Positions 33,985 through 44,858 are shown, counted from the first letter of the stretch. The stretch: 64,000 nucleotides of DNA from Mycobacterium sp. E787 (GCF_001668725.1 NZ_LZKL01000118.1:1-64000); one strand, 5' to 3'. Made by a program: numbers and translations. Notes: generated by a model not told the origin, from the letters alone.

Positions 33985-36020
33985 AGGCCGGTGGGATACG
34001 TCTCGGGCGTCTCGCCGGCGATCCACAGGCTCGTCACCTCCAGCGGCTCGAGCGCTCGGGTCTGGTCGATGTGGATCATCGCGTCGAACTGGTCGGCCGG
34101 CCGGACGTGGAAGTAGTGGCTCTGCCGTTCCGTTTCGGGCCGGTAGATGACCCCGATGGCACGGCCCAACCGCACCGCGCTGAGCGGGTCGGCGGCCTCG
34201 GGGCTGATGAGCGCCGACACGAAGAACGCGCTCCTGCCGGTCTCGTGCAACAGTTCCTCGATGCTGCCGCCCAGCGCCGGACGCACCACCTTGCGCTCGG
34301 CGACCCCGCCCCAGTCGCTGGCGGCGGTGACGGTGCCGGAGTACGTGCTGAACCCGATGAGGCGCGAGTCGTCACCGTACCGCTGGCGGGCGAGCTGCCC
34401 CAGGGTGAGCTGGCCGTCCTGCCAGACCTCGGTCGCCCGCGCGTCCCCGACGTGGGAGTTGTGTGCCCACACCACTATTCGGGCCGACGGCGTATCGCTA
34501 TGGCGATCCAGATGGTTCAGCAGCGCCTCGAGCGTCTGCGCCATGTGCTTGTCGCGCAGGTTCCACGACGTGACCCGCCCGCTGAACATCGCGCGGTAGT
34601 ACACCTCCGCGTTGCGCACCGTCTGGGCGTTCTGCTCGGCGTAGAACAGTTCGTCCTCGGCCAGCAGCCCGTCCCGGCGCGCGTAGGCCAGCGCGTTGCG
34701 CTGGATCTCGACCAGCTGCTCGATCGCCTCCGTCTCGCACGACGGGCCGGCGCCGAATGCAGCCGAAAAGCCGTACGCCTGACCATCATCGGCCGAGGTG
34801 TGGTCGAAGCAGCCGTACCGTTCGCGCGCCCGCACGGCGGCCTTCGGGTCGATCTTGTCCAGGTAGGCGATCACCTCGCCGATCGACCGGTGCAGGCTGT
34901 ACAGGTCCAGCCCGTAGAAGCCGGCCTGCCGGCCGTCCGACTCGTGCAACCGGTTGTGGGCGCGCAGCCAGTCGACGAAATCGCCGACGACCGTGTTGCG
35001 CCACATCCAGGCCGGGAAGCGCTCGAATCCGCTCAGGGCCTCATCGGCGCTCTTGTCGTCGCCGAGGCCGCGCACGTAGCGATTGACGCGGTAGGCGTCG
35101 GGCCAGTCGGCCTCGGCCGCCACGGCGCCGAAGCCCTTCTCCTCGATCAGCCATTTGGTGATGGCGGCCCGCGCCTCGTAGAACTCGTGCGTGCCGTGCG
35201 AGCTTTCGCCGATCAGCACCACCCGCGCGTCGCCGATGAGCTCCTCCAGCGTTTCCCGCGGCGGCAGGCCCTGCGGCGCGTCGATGGCCACGGCGCGGAC
35301 CACCTCGGCCGGTGTCGACGCCGCGGGCCGGCTCACGGAGGCCTCGGTGGTCGGGGTGGACAGCAATTGTCGAACCTCGTCGTCGGTGACCTGGCGGAAA
35401 TCCCAGAACGACTCCCCCACCGCGAGGAACGGGGTCGGCATCGACGCGCACACCACATCGTCGACGAGGGCGGCGAATTCGCGGCAGGTCGACTCGGGCG
35501 CCGCGGGCACGGCGATCACGATGTGAGCCGGCTCGGCCTCCCGCAGGGCCTGCACCGCCGCGAACATGCTTGCGCCGGTGGCCAATCCGTCGTCGACCAG
35601 GATCACCGTCTTGCCGGCCACCTCGATGGGCGGGCGCCCGTCGCGGTAGGCGGCCTCGCGGCGGATGAGCTCGCGGCCTTCGCGTTCGGCGATCGCGCGC
35701 AGTTCCTGCGGCGTGATCCGCAGGCCGCGCACCACGTCGTCGTTGACGACGACGCGGCCCCCGCTCGCCAGCGCGCCGACCGCGAACTCCTCGTGGCCGG
35801 GGGCGCCGAGCTTGCGCACGATGAACGCGTCGAGGGGGGCGTGCAGGGCGGCCGCCACCTCCCACGCGACGGGGACCCCGCCCCGCGCCAGGCCCAGCAC
35901 GATCACGTCCCCCCGGTCGCGGTAGGCGCCGAGAAGGGATGCCAGCACACGACCGGCCTCGCGGCGGTCGCGGAATACGCGCCGCGGCGAGCGACGGGTG
36001 GCGTCAGCTGCCCTGGTCAT
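33981..36020 (-). CDS. Phosphoribosyltransferase/erythromycin-esterase fusion (Rv2030c-like)
   Basis: A 679-residue fusion matching Rv2030c (681) in length and context. Residues about 15-225 form a phosphoribosyltransferase domain with the PRPP loop VILVDDGLATGAS. Residues about 260-660 form an erythromycin-esterase-like domain with GESSHGTHEFYEARA and EADWPDAYRVN, where Glu and His residues of that superfamily lie. Substrates are unknown; it is not assumed to act on macrolides. The ATG at 36020 overlaps the TGA of the hspX remnant (ATGA), so it depends on translation of that short frame. The downstream pfkB overlaps by four bases. Confidence 0.9.
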   Translation of the reverse strand: MTRAADATRRSPRRVFRDRREAGRVLASLLGAYRDRGDVIVLGLARGGVPVAWEVAAALHAPLDAFIVRKLGAPGHEEFAVGALASGGRVVVNDDVVRGLRITPQELRAIAEREGRELIRREAAYRDGRPPIEVAGKTVILVDDGLATGASMFAAVQALREAEPAHIVIAVPAAPESTCREFAALVDDVVCASMPTPFLAVGESFWDFRQVTDDEVRQLLSTPTTEASVSRPAASTPAEVVRAVAIDAPQGLPPRETLEELIGDARVVLIGESSHGTHEFYEARAAITKWLIEEKGFGAVAAEADWPDAYRVNRYVRGLGDDKSADEALSGFERFPAWMWRNTVVGDFVDWLRAHNRLHESDGRQAGFYGLDLYSLHRSIGEVIAYLDKIDPKAAVRARERYGCFDHTSADDGQAYGFSAAFGAGPSCETEAIEQLVEIQRNALAYARRDGLLAEDELFYAEQNAQTVRNAEVYYRAMFSGRVTSWNLRDKHMAQTLEALLNHLDRHSDTPSARIVVWAHNSHVGDARATEVWQDGQLTLGQLARQRYGDDSRLIGFSTYSGTVTAASDWGGVAERKVVRPALGGSIEELLHETGRSAFFVSALISPEAADPLSAVRLGRAIGVIYRPETERQSHYFHVRPADQFDAMIHIDQTRALEPLEVTSLWIAGETPETYPTGL

Positions 36021-36169
36021 GGTGCGGTCGATTCGGCCGAGCGGACCTGGACGCGCCGTTCGGCCGGCTTCGCCGCCGAAACGCCCACGGAGACAGTGAG
36101 GATGCCCTTGTCGTAGGTGGCCTCGGGGAAGAGCGACCTCGGCCGGCGCCGAACAGAAAGGGTGCTCAT
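36017..36169 (-). pseudogene. hspX: hspX remnant: in-frame deletion of the alpha-crystallin core
   Basis: A 50-codon frame joining the N-terminus of HspX (MSTLSVRRRPRSLFPE, as residues 1-17 of Rv2031c) directly to its C-terminus (ATYDKGILTVSVGVSAAKPA onward, as residues 115-144). About 97 residues, the whole chaperone core, are missing without breaking frame. The context is that of hspX: Rv2030c, pfkB and Rv2028c homologues follow. AGGAGA eight bases before the ATG, a perfect DosR box upstream and an ATGA overlap with the next gene are all kept, so the frame is probably still translated and may serve as a leader for Rv2030c. It cannot act as a chaperone. An assembly deletion must be excluded. 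Confidence 0.88.
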
Positions 36170-36249
36170 GGGCGTCTCCTGGAACTCGGGATGACTGGCT
36201 GTGACAGCGTTTGACAGCTCCATCCGACCAGCCGGCCGTGACGGGCGGT

Positions 36250-36264
36250 AGGGACGGAAGTCCC
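36250..36264 (-). promoter_or_regulatory. Perfect DosR box of the hspX-Rv2030c-pfkB operon
   Basis: The minus strand reads GGGACTTCCGTCCCT, matching all 12 informative positions of GGGACTTNNGNCCCT. GGGAC and GTCCC form perfect inverted arms. It lies 88 bp upstream of the hspX remnant start and is the best site in the window. The rest of 36170-36368 has no gene. Confidence 0.88.
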
Positions 36265-36368
36265 GGCGTTGCGGGCCGTTCGTCGGCTCCCCGCATCGAG
36301 ATCGACGCCGGCGCGAAAACGTCGAGTGGGCCGCGCGCTCGCGTCGATTTCGGTGCCCAAAAGCGCGA

Positions 36369-36599
36369 TCAGGCGCGAGCGGCGATGTAGGCCATCACCC
36401 GGTCGAGGATGAGGTCGTAGGTGTCGCCGTCTTCCACGAGGCGGTCCAGTCCCTGCCGGCGCAGGAAGCCGTCGAGGCGCCGATCCAGCGGCCAGTCGGC
36501 ATAGTCGTCGTCGGCGTAGGGCGAGTGCAGGAATTGCCACGCGAGCGTGTCGACGTCGCCGTCGGTCAGCAACGGCGGACCGCTTGGCACGGGAGTCAT
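36369..36599 (-). CDS. Small hypothetical protein
   Basis: A 76-residue acidic protein (LLTDGDVDTLAWQFLHSPYA near the start, then DWPLDRRLDGFLRRQGL). No known domain is recognised. It starts two bases after the DUF1918 gene and ends an operon with the nitroreductase and DUF1918 genes, so it is probably DosR-controlled through the box at 37886. It looks helical and soluble. Real-gene status rests on tight operon spacing and codon pattern. Confidence 0.6.
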   Translation of the reverse strand: MTPVPSGPPLLTDGDVDTLAWQFLHSPYADDDYADWPLDRRLDGFLRRQGLDRLVEDGDTYDLILDRVMAYIAARA

Positions 36600-36600
36600 T

Positions 36601-36867
36601 TCAGCCGCGGTCCGCTCGGTGGATCGCCGCCTGGACCGCGGCGATCCGAGACCGCGCGCGCTCGTCGGCGGCCCTCTGCTCGGCGGCGGTGACGACGATC
36701 GCGTCCGGGCCCGGAAACACGGTCGCCTCTTCGTCGGTGTCGAGCCATCGAACCCGAAACGGCGGCTCGCCCTCCGGCGAATGCACCGCGGTGATCAGCC
36801 CGCGCAGGTCGCGGCGCCCGACCGTGCCGCCCTTGATCACCAGCCAGTCCCCGGCTTCGGCCTTCAT
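36601..36867 (-). CDS. DUF1918 family protein
   Basis: An 88-residue protein with the SH3-like DUF1918 pattern: AEAGDWLVIKGGTVGRRDLRG, then FRVRWLDTDEEATVFPGPDA. Function unknown; members are common in actinobacteria beside stress genes. The ATG overlaps the stop of the nitroreductase (ATGA), so it is translationally coupled. A helical tail of about 25 residues follows the domain. Confidence 0.85.
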   Translation of the reverse strand: MKAEAGDWLVIKGGTVGRRDLRGLITAVHSPEGEPPFRVRWLDTDEEATVFPGPDAIVVTAAEQRAADERARSRIAAVQAAIHRADRG

Positions 36868-37850
36868 CGCCGAATCTCCAGCACTTCCCGCATCGGCCGC
36901 CGCGGGGTCGGCTTGGGGGCCGGTTCGCCCTCGGGTTCGATGCCGACCCTGATCAGAACCTGAGGTACCGACGCCGGACGGGCCGTGAGGTCGACGATGA
37001 CGTCCCGGCTGGACACCAGTTCCGTGAGGTGCGTGACCGGGCAGGTGGCCAGCCCGGCCATCGTGCACTCCAGCAGGATCGCCGAAAGTGCCTCGCCGCA
37101 ACGCAGGGCGTCGGCGCGGGTGTCCTGCGGGGTGGACAGCACGAGAATCTTCGCCTCGTCGTAGGTGCCCGCGGAGCTGCGCTCGTCCGACGGATCAACG
37201 GGGAACCGGCGGTTGACGTCGACCCGCCGGGCATCCGACTGCGAGACGAGCGCGCTGTCGGGGATGCCCTCCTGCTCCCGCAACGGCGATGTCCACCACA
37301 GCAATTCATGCTGATAGGAATCGTCGTAGCGGCGCAGGGCGTCGGTGAGCCGGGACGCATCGGCCAACTGCGGCCTGGCCGCCTCGGTCAGCACGTCGAG
37401 GAACACCGCGTCCTTGTCGAACGAGCTCCGCAAGACCGGTTCGAACGTGCCCCAGTGCCTCGGGGCGCGAAACGGCAGGCGGTTGGTCCGGCGATGAAGT
37501 ATCGCGTCGGCGCGATCGCGCCGTGCCTGCGTCACGTCGTCGACCGGGGCGAAGTCGGTAGCGGCGAGGTGGTCGAGGTTGTTCGGGTTGGGAAAGCGAT
37601 CGACGTCGGTCGCCCACCCCGCCGCGGCCATCGCCACCCGGAAGTGATCGAGCGCCGCGCCACAGCTGATGATCGCCTCGCGACCCGAGGTGTCGGTCGC
37701 GGTGACCGTTCGACGCGGGTCGACGAACAGGTCGACGCTCGTGCCGCCCGCAACCCAGTGCCACGGCTGGATGTTGTGCAGGGACGGAGCACGGCACGCG
37801 AGTTCCACCGCGCTAGTGATCACGCCGGTGTCCACCGTCGTTCGGGTCAT
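36864..37850 (-). CDS. Acg-type nitroreductase family protein
   Basis: A 328-residue member of the Acg/Rv3131 group with LACRAPSLHNIQPWHWVAGG, RRTNRLPF, WWTSPL and RCGEALSAILLECT. As for other Acg proteins, FMN binding is expected but turnover is unproven. The ATG at 37850 (MTRTTVDTG) is preferred; the upstream in-frame start at 37868 is possible. A DosR box at 37886 lies 43 bp before the start, and the gene heads a three-gene unit. It is divergent from the acyl-CoA synthetase operon. Confidence 0.88.
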   Translation of the reverse strand: MTRTTVDTGVITSAVELACRAPSLHNIQPWHWVAGGTSVDLFVDPRRTVTATDTSGREAIISCGAALDHFRVAMAAAGWATDVDRFPNPNNLDHLAATDFAPVDDVTQARRDRADAILHRRTNRLPFRAPRHWGTFEPVLRSSFDKDAVFLDVLTEAARPQLADASRLTDALRRYDDSYQHELLWWTSPLREQEGIPDSALVSQSDARRVDVNRRFPVDPSDERSSAGTYDEAKILVLSTPQDTRADALRCGEALSAILLECTMAGLATCPVTHLTELVSSRDVIVDLTARPASVPQVLIRVGIEPEGEPAPKPTPRRPMREVLEIRR

Positions 37851-37885
37851 GCGCTCACCCTCCGGCATGCGCGCACATCGACGCC

Positions 37886-37900
37886 AGGGTCCTTGGTCCC
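37886..37900. promoter_or_regulatory. DosR box in the nitroreductase/acsA divergent region
   Basis: The minus strand reads GGGACCAAGGACCCT, matching 10 of 12 informative DosR positions. Its centre is about 43 bp before the nitroreductase ATG. A weaker site, GGGACGACCGGCCGG (37934-37948), lies nearer the acsA side, so both directions may be DosR-controlled. Confidence 0.7.
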
Positions 37901-38029
37901 CTGCCCCACGTCATTGGGCCCGACGCGACCGTCGGGACGACCGGCCGGTCATTGATGACTTTCGTCTCTATTGCGGCACCGGGGCCCGGCAAACGATGAG
38001 GATGCCCAGGCGAGGAGAAATGTGCCCCC

Positions 38030-39834
<1,805 letters not shown>

Positions 39835-39838
<4 letters not shown>

Positions 39839-40812
39839 CCGACACCAAGCTGGCCCATGAGCTGCTGACCGACATGATTCGGGTCCGGCGCATGGAGGAA
39901 AAATGCGCGGAACTTTACAGCGCGGCCAAGATTCGCGGGTTCCTGCACCTCTACGTCGGGGAGGAGGCCGTCGCCGCCGGGTCGTTGCGCGCCCTGGCCG
40001 ACGACGACGCGGTGGTCGCGACGTATCGCGAGCACGCGCACGCGCTGCTGCGCGGCATCCCGATGACCTCGATCATGGCCGAGATGTTCGGCAAGCAGGA
40101 GGGCTGCTCACGCGGCCGCGGCGGGTCGATGCATCTGTTCGACGCGGCCAAGCGGTTCTACGGCGGCAACGCGATCGTCGCCGGCGGCCTGCCGCTGGCC
40201 GTGGGCATCGCCCTGGCCGACGCGATGCTGCAGCAGAAGCGGGTGACCGCCTGCTACTTCGGCGACGGGGCGGTGGCCGAGGGCGCGTTCCACGAGTCGC
40301 TGAACATGGCCGCGCTGTGGAACCTGCCGGTGCTGTTCTGTTGCGAGAACAACCTTTACGCGATGGGCACCGCGCTGGACCGCGCGCAGTCGCAGACCGA
40401 CCTCACCGTCAAGGCGGCGTCGTACCGCGTTCCCACGATGGCCGTCGACGGGATGGACGTCGAGGCGTGCCACGTCGCCGCGCAGCAGGGCGTCGATCAC
40501 GTCCGCGACACCGGCGGGCCGTTCTTCATCGAGTTCCGCACCTACCGGTTCCGGGCGCATTCGATGTTCGACCCCGAGCTGTACCGGGACAAGGGCGAGG
40601 TCGAGAAGTGGCGCGAGCGCGACCCGATCCGGTCGTTCACCGACAAGTGCCTGGATGACGGCAGCCTCTCCGAGGATGACGTGCGTGAGATCGAAGACGC
40701 GGCCGCCGCCGAGATCGAGGCCGCTGTGGCGTTCGCCGAGGCCGGAACGTGGGAGGACGTGGCGGATCTCGAACGCGACGTGCTCACCCCGCAGCCGGAG
40801 GCCCTGCGATGA
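39835..40812 (+). CDS. pdhA: 2-oxo acid dehydrogenase E1 alpha subunit (PdhA-like)
   Basis: A 325-residue thiamine-diphosphate-dependent E1 alpha. The TPP/Mg motif is seen as YFGDGAVAEGAFHESLNMAA to ENNLYAMGT, about residues 140-180; the N-terminal MIRVRRMEEKCAELY and HLYVGEEAVAAG are typical of pyruvate or acetoin dehydrogenases rather than branched-chain enzymes. It decarboxylates a 2-oxo acid and reductively acylates the lipoyl group of E2. Stop/start overlaps with acsA before and pdhB after show tight coupling. Pyruvate is inferred from the neighbours. Confidence 0.92.
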
Positions 40813-41795
40813 ACACCGCGAAGACCACCTACCGGTCCGCCGTTCACGACGCGATGCGCGACGCGATGAACGACGACCCGCGCGTCGTGCTGATGGGAGA
40901 GGACGTCGGCCGCTACGGCGGAACGTACGCGGCGTCCAAGGGCCTGCTGGAGGAGTTCGGTCCCGAACGGGTGCGCGACACGCCGCTGTCGGAACTGGGC
41001 TTCGTGGGGATCGGGATCGGGGCCGCGATCAACGGGCTGCGCCCGATCGTCGAAGTCATGACGGTGAACTTCAGCCTGCTGGCGCTCGACCAGATCGTCA
41101 ATACCGCTGCGGCCCTTCGTCATATGTCCGGCGGGCAGTTCTCCGTCCCGCTCGTCGTCCGGATGGCCACCGGCGCCGGACGACAGCTCGCCGCCCAGCA
41201 CTCGCACAGCCTGGAACCCTGGTACGCCCACATCCCCGGCATCAAGGTGCTGGCCCCGGCCACCGTCGAGGACGCCTACGGCATGCTGGGCCCGGCGCTG
41301 GCCGATCCGGACCCCGTGGTGATCTTCGAGCACGTCCAGCTCTACAACACCTCGTCCGACGTCGACGCGCTCGGCCCGACCGACATCGCCCGGGCGGCCG
41401 TCCGGCGCAACGGCACCGACGTGACCGTGGTCGCCTACGGCGGCTCGCTGTGGAAGGCGCTGGACGCGGCCAATGAGTTGTCACTGACCGGAATCGACTG
41501 CGAGGTCATCGATCTGCGGATCCTGCGGCCCCTCGACGAGGGCACCATTCTCGAATCGGTGCGCAAGACTCATCGCCTCGTGGTCGTCGACGAGGCCTGG
41601 CGCAGCGGCAGTCTGGCCGCGGAGATCACCGCGCGCGTGGTGGAGGGCGCGTTCTACGACCTCGACGCCCCCATCGCCCGGGTGTGCAGCGCCGAGGTCC
41701 CCATGCCGTATGCGAAACACCTGGAACAGGCGGCCCTGCCGCAGGCCGCCCAGATCGTCGCCGCCGTCCAGAACCTCTTCGGTGAGCGGCAATGA
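40809..41795 (+). CDS. pdhB: 2-oxo acid dehydrogenase E1 beta subunit (PdhB-like)
   Basis: A 328-residue E1 beta, forming the heterotetramer with PdhA. Typical blocks are VVLMGEDVGRYGGTYAASKG, DTPLSELGFVGIGIGAAING, the KVLAPATVEDAYGML region, and the C-terminal VIDLRILRPLDEGTI. The start ATG overlaps the pdhA stop; the longer frame from 40749 is ignored. Part of the acsA-pdhABC-acp operon. Confidence 0.93.
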   Translation: MNTAKTTYRSAVHDAMRDAMNDDPRVVLMGEDVGRYGGTYAASKGLLEEFGPERVRDTPLSELGFVGIGIGAAINGLRPIVEVMTVNFSLLALDQIVNTAAALRHMSGGQFSVPLVVRMATGAGRQLAAQHSHSLEPWYAHIPGIKVLAPATVEDAYGMLGPALADPDPVVIFEHVQLYNTSSDVDALGPTDIARAAVRRNGTDVTVVAYGGSLWKALDAANELSLTGIDCEVIDLRILRPLDEGTILESVRKTHRLVVVDEAWRSGSLAAEITARVVEGAFYDLDAPIARVCSAEVPMPYAKHLEQAALPQAAQIVAAVQNLFGERQ

Positions 41796-43012
41796 TCGAG
41801 TTCACCATGCCGGCCCTGGGCGCCGACATGGACGAGGGCACGCTCAACGAGTGGCTGGTCAAGCCCGGCGACAAGGTGACCCGCGGCCAGATCGTGGCCG
41901 TCGTCGAAACCACCAAGGCCGCGGTCGAGGTCGAATGCTGGCAGGAGGGGACGGTCAGCGAGCTGCTCGTGCCGGTCGGTGAAACCGTCCAAGTGGGAGC
42001 CCCGTTGGCGACGCTGCTGGCCCCGGGTGAGAAGGCGGAGAAGCGGCCCGCGAAGCCGCGGCCGGCGGCGAGCGAGGTCACCGAGCCGGAGGCGGCACCG
42101 GCGAAGCCGCACATCGCCGTCACACCGCCCGGCATCCCGCAACATCGCCGCTGGGTATCGCCGGCCGCGCGCCGGCTGGCCCTGTCGCAGAACGTCGACC
42201 TCAATGCGGTGAGCGGCACCGGTCCGCAGGGCGCCGTGACCATCATCGACGTCGAGCACGCCGCCGCGCACCTGCATCACGAAGCCGTTGCCGCTCCCAA
42301 ACCGGCCGCCGAGGCCCCGGCCAAGACCAAGCCGGCGGACCGCGCGGCGCTGATGCGCAAGTCGATCGCGGCGGCGATGAGCCGTTCCAAGCGGGAGATC
42401 CCGCACTACTACCTCGCCGAGGAAATCGTGCTGGACAGCGCGATGACGTGGCTGACCACCCGCAACGCGCAGCGCTCCATCGACGAACGGGTGCTGCCGG
42501 CCGTCCTGCTGTTGAAGGCCGTCGGCGTTGCCGCGCAGCGATTCGGCGAGTTCAACGGGTTCTGGCGGGACGACGGCTTTCAGCCCGCGAACGGGGTGCA
42601 CGTCGGCGTGGGGATCTCGCTGCGCGGCGGCGGCCTGGTCGCCCCGGCCATCCACGACGTCCCGGAGAAGAAGCTCGACGAGCTGATGGACGATCTCACC
42701 GATCTCGTGGCGCGGGCGCGCTCGTTCTCGCTGCGGAGCTCCGAGATGTCGGATCCGACAATCACCATCACCAACCTCGGCGACCAGGGCGTCGACGCGG
42801 TGTTCGGAGTCATCTACCCGCCGCAGGTGGCGCTGGTCGGTTTCGGTCAGCAGGCTCAGCGCGTCTGTGTCATCGACGGCGGAATCCGGGTCGTGACCGC
42901 GGTGCAGGCCACGCTGGCCGCCGACCATCGGGCAAGCGACGGCCACCGGGGTGCGCTGTTCCTGAAAGCCATCAACGAGCTGCTCCAGCAGCCCGACCTC
43001 TTAGAAAAGTGA
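41792..43012 (+). CDS. pdhC: Dihydrolipoamide acyltransferase E2 (PdhC-like)
   Basis: A 406-residue E2 with one lipoyl domain (1-78; lipoylated Lys42 in ETTKAAVEVE), a proline/alanine linker, a peripheral subunit-binding domain (about 120-155; VSPAARRLALSQNVDL) and a catalytic domain with DHRASDGHRG near residue 380. It moves the acyl group from lipoamide to CoA. Only one lipoyl domain is present, fewer than in many PDH E2 chains. No E3 gene follows, so a housekeeping lipoamide dehydrogenase must serve. From memory, M. tuberculosis Rv1734c, next to Rv1733c, is a short E2-like remnant; this would be an intact counterpart. Confidence 0.92.
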   Translation: MIEFTMPALGADMDEGTLNEWLVKPGDKVTRGQIVAVVETTKAAVEVECWQEGTVSELLVPVGETVQVGAPLATLLAPGEKAEKRPAKPRPAASEVTEPEAAPAKPHIAVTPPGIPQHRRWVSPAARRLALSQNVDLNAVSGTGPQGAVTIIDVEHAAAHLHHEAVAAPKPAAEAPAKTKPADRAALMRKSIAAAMSRSKREIPHYYLAEEIVLDSAMTWLTTRNAQRSIDERVLPAVLLLKAVGVAAQRFGEFNGFWRDDGFQPANGVHVGVGISLRGGGLVAPAIHDVPEKKLDELMDDLTDLVARARSFSLRSSEMSDPTITITNLGDQGVDAVFGVIYPPQVALVGFGQQAQRVCVIDGGIRVVTAVQATLAADHRASDGHRGALFLKAINELLQQPDLLEK

Positions 43013-43019
43013 GTGTGCA

Positions 43020-43280
43020 ATGACGACGAACGAAGACACCCGCGCGGTGGTGCTGTCGGTGCTGACCACCATCGCCCCCGAAGTCGAGCCGGACGACATC
43101 CGCGACGACGTCCTGCTTCGCGACCAGGTCGATCTCGATTCGATGGACTGGCTGAGCTTTCTGCGCGGCATCCACCGGCGGCTGCACGTCGAGATCCCCG
43201 AATCGGACTACGCATCGCTGCGGACGCTGGCCGACGTCGTCGGCTATGTCGAAAAGAACGCCACGGCACCCAGTGCGTAG
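43020..43280 (+). CDS. Acyl carrier protein
   Basis: An 86-residue acidic carrier protein. The 4'-phosphopantetheine attachment site is Ser41 in VDLDSMDWLSF. Helix IV ends VVGYVEKNA. It starts seven bases after the E2 stop and closes the acsA-pdhABC operon, an unusual partner for a PDH complex. It could receive an acyl group from AcsA or from E2, or act with the FabH-like proteins elsewhere in the locus; that is inference. It is not the main FAS-II AcpM, which has a longer C-terminal tail. Confidence 0.85.
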   Translation: MTTNEDTRAVVLSVLTTIAPEVEPDDIRDDVLLRDQVDLDSMDWLSFLRGIHRRLHVEIPESDYASLRTLADVVGYVEKNATAPSA

Positions 43281-43291
43281 CAGCGCGGCGC

Positions 43292-43369
43292 AGGGCCTTT
43301 CGGCCCACCGATGCCCCCGTCGACCGGGGACGAACGGCCCTGCCCACGGCCCGCGAACTCGCCTACCGT
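43292..43369 (+). promoter_or_regulatory. Nitroreductase promoter with two DosR boxes
   Basis: The distal box AGGGCCTTTCGGCCC (43292-43306) reads GGGCCGAAAGGCCCT in reverse, 9 of 12 matches. The proximal box GGGACGAACGGCCCT (43327-43341) matches 10 of 12. TACCGT (43364-43369) lies seven bases before the ATG at 43377, making the mRNA leaderless and placing the proximal box at about minus 43. This is the clearest complete DosR promoter here. Confidence 0.78.
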
Positions 43370-43376
43370 CGATGCC

Positions 43377-44354
43377 ATGATCGCGACGCTGGACACCCAG
43401 ACCCTGAAGAGCGCGGTGCAGCTCGCGTGCCGGGCCCCGTCGGTGCACAACAGCCAGCCGTGGCGGTGGGTGGCCGAAGACGGGGTTGTGCACCTGTTCG
43501 TCGACCGCGACCGGACGGTGCCGGGCACGGACCGTTCCGGGCGGGAAGCGATCCTCAGCTGTGGCGCCGCGCTCGATCACTTCCGGGTCGCGATGCTCGC
43601 CGCGGGTTGGGGCACGGAGATCGACCGATTTCCCAACGCCAAGGAGCCCGACCGGTTGGCGACGGTCGAATTCCGTCCCGTCGAACACGTCACGCGCGCG
43701 CAGCGCGACTACGCCAACGCGATCATGCAACGCAGAACCGACCGGCTTCCGATGGGTCAGCCCAGCTACTGGAGCCTCTTCGAGCCCGTGCTGCGCGGTG
43801 CGTTCGACGCGAACGTGGTGATGCTCGACGTGCTCGCCGACGACCACCGGCCAAGCCTGGCGCGGGCCTCCATGCTCACCGAGGCGCTGCGCCGCGATGA
43901 CGCCTCGTATCACGCCGAACTCCAATGGTGGACTTCGCCGTTCGCGTCGCACGCGGGCGTGCCGCCGGGCGCGCTGCTGTCGGACAGGGAAAGCCACCGG
44001 GTGGACGTGGCGCGCGAGTTCCCGGTCAGGAGCCACGAGGATCGCCGCCCCGAGGTGGCGGTGGACTGGTCCAAAATCCTGGTGCTCTCCACCCCGAAGG
44101 ACACCAGGGAGGATGTGCTGCGGTGCGGCGAGGTGTTGTCGACCGTCCTGCTGGAGTGCACGATGGCCTTCCTGGCGACCTGCACACTGACCCACCTGAT
44201 CGAACTGGACGAGAGCCGCGAGGTGGTGCGCGGCCTGCTCGACAAGGGGGGCCACCCGCAGGTGCTGATCCGCGCCGGGATAGCGCCGCCGTTGGAGGCC
44301 GTTCCGCCGCCCACCCCGCGGCGCCCTCCGGGCGACGTCCTCGAGATCCGCTAG
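43377..44354 (+). CDS. Acg-type nitroreductase family protein
   Basis: A 325-residue member of the Acg/Rv3131 group: LACRAPSVHNSQPWRWVAED, RRTDRLPMG, WWTSPF, RCGEVLSTVLLECT. FMN binding is expected; catalysis is unproven in this group. The ATG at 43377 fits a leaderless transcript; the longer frame from 43311 would start inside the DosR-box region and is rejected. It follows the carrier-protein gene by 96 bp, with its own promoter, and precedes a flavin-binding PPOX-like gene. Confidence 0.9.
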   Translation: MIATLDTQTLKSAVQLACRAPSVHNSQPWRWVAEDGVVHLFVDRDRTVPGTDRSGREAILSCGAALDHFRVAMLAAGWGTEIDRFPNAKEPDRLATVEFRPVEHVTRAQRDYANAIMQRRTDRLPMGQPSYWSLFEPVLRGAFDANVVMLDVLADDHRPSLARASMLTEALRRDDASYHAELQWWTSPFASHAGVPPGALLSDRESHRVDVAREFPVRSHEDRRPEVAVDWSKILVLSTPKDTREDVLRCGEVLSTVLLECTMAFLATCTLTHLIELDESREVVRGLLDKGGHPQVLIRAGIAPPLEAVPPPTPRRPPGDVLEIR

Positions 44355-44413
44355 CACCCGCGGTTCTGCAATAGCCTTGTTGTCGAACACGACCCATCAA
44401 AGAAGGGTGGCTG

Positions 44414-44857
44414 ATGTCTCCGACGTCCGGGATCGACGATGAGGTGACCATCCTGCCGGTGCACGAGTGCTGGGAGCTGATGGCCGGTGTCACGCTGGGG
44501 CGGCTGGTCACCAGCGTGGACGGCCAGCCCGAGATCTTCCCCGTCAACTACGTCGTCCAGAACCACACCGTGCTGTTCCGCACCGCGGAGGGCACCAAGC
44601 TGGTCAGCACCGCGATCAACAACCGCGTGCTGTTCGAGGTCGACGACCACAACGTCGCCGAGGGCTGGAGCGTGATCGTCAAGGGCAGGGCGCGCTCGCT
44701 GCGCACCAACGAGCAGATCGAGGAAGCCGAACGCGCCCAGCTGCTGCCGTGGACGTCGTCGGAGAAGAACCATTACGTGCGGGTGATGCCCGAGACGGTC
44801 ACGGGCCGCCGGTTCCGGTTCGGTCCGCCGCTGCTGGGCAGCCGGGATCGCACCTGA
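44414..44857 (+). CDS. Pyridoxamine 5'-phosphate oxidase-like FMN/F420-binding protein
   Basis: A 147-residue split-barrel protein. VTLGRLVTSVDGQPEIFPVN and TKLVSTAINNRVLFEVDDHN are typical of the PPOX-like family, which bind FMN or F420 and reduce small substrates; DosR-regulated Rv3129 is of this kind. It should act as a cytosolic dimer. AGAAGGGTGG precedes the ATG. It follows the nitroreductase by 59 bases and may share its transcript. The exact cofactor is not readable. Confidence 0.85.
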   Translation: MSPTSGIDDEVTILPVHECWELMAGVTLGRLVTSVDGQPEIFPVNYVVQNHTVLFRTAEGTKLVSTAINNRVLFEVDDHNVAEGWSVIVKGRARSLRTNEQIEEAERAQLLPWTSSEKNHYVRVMPETVTGRRFRFGPPLLGSRDRT

Positions 44858-44858
44858 G

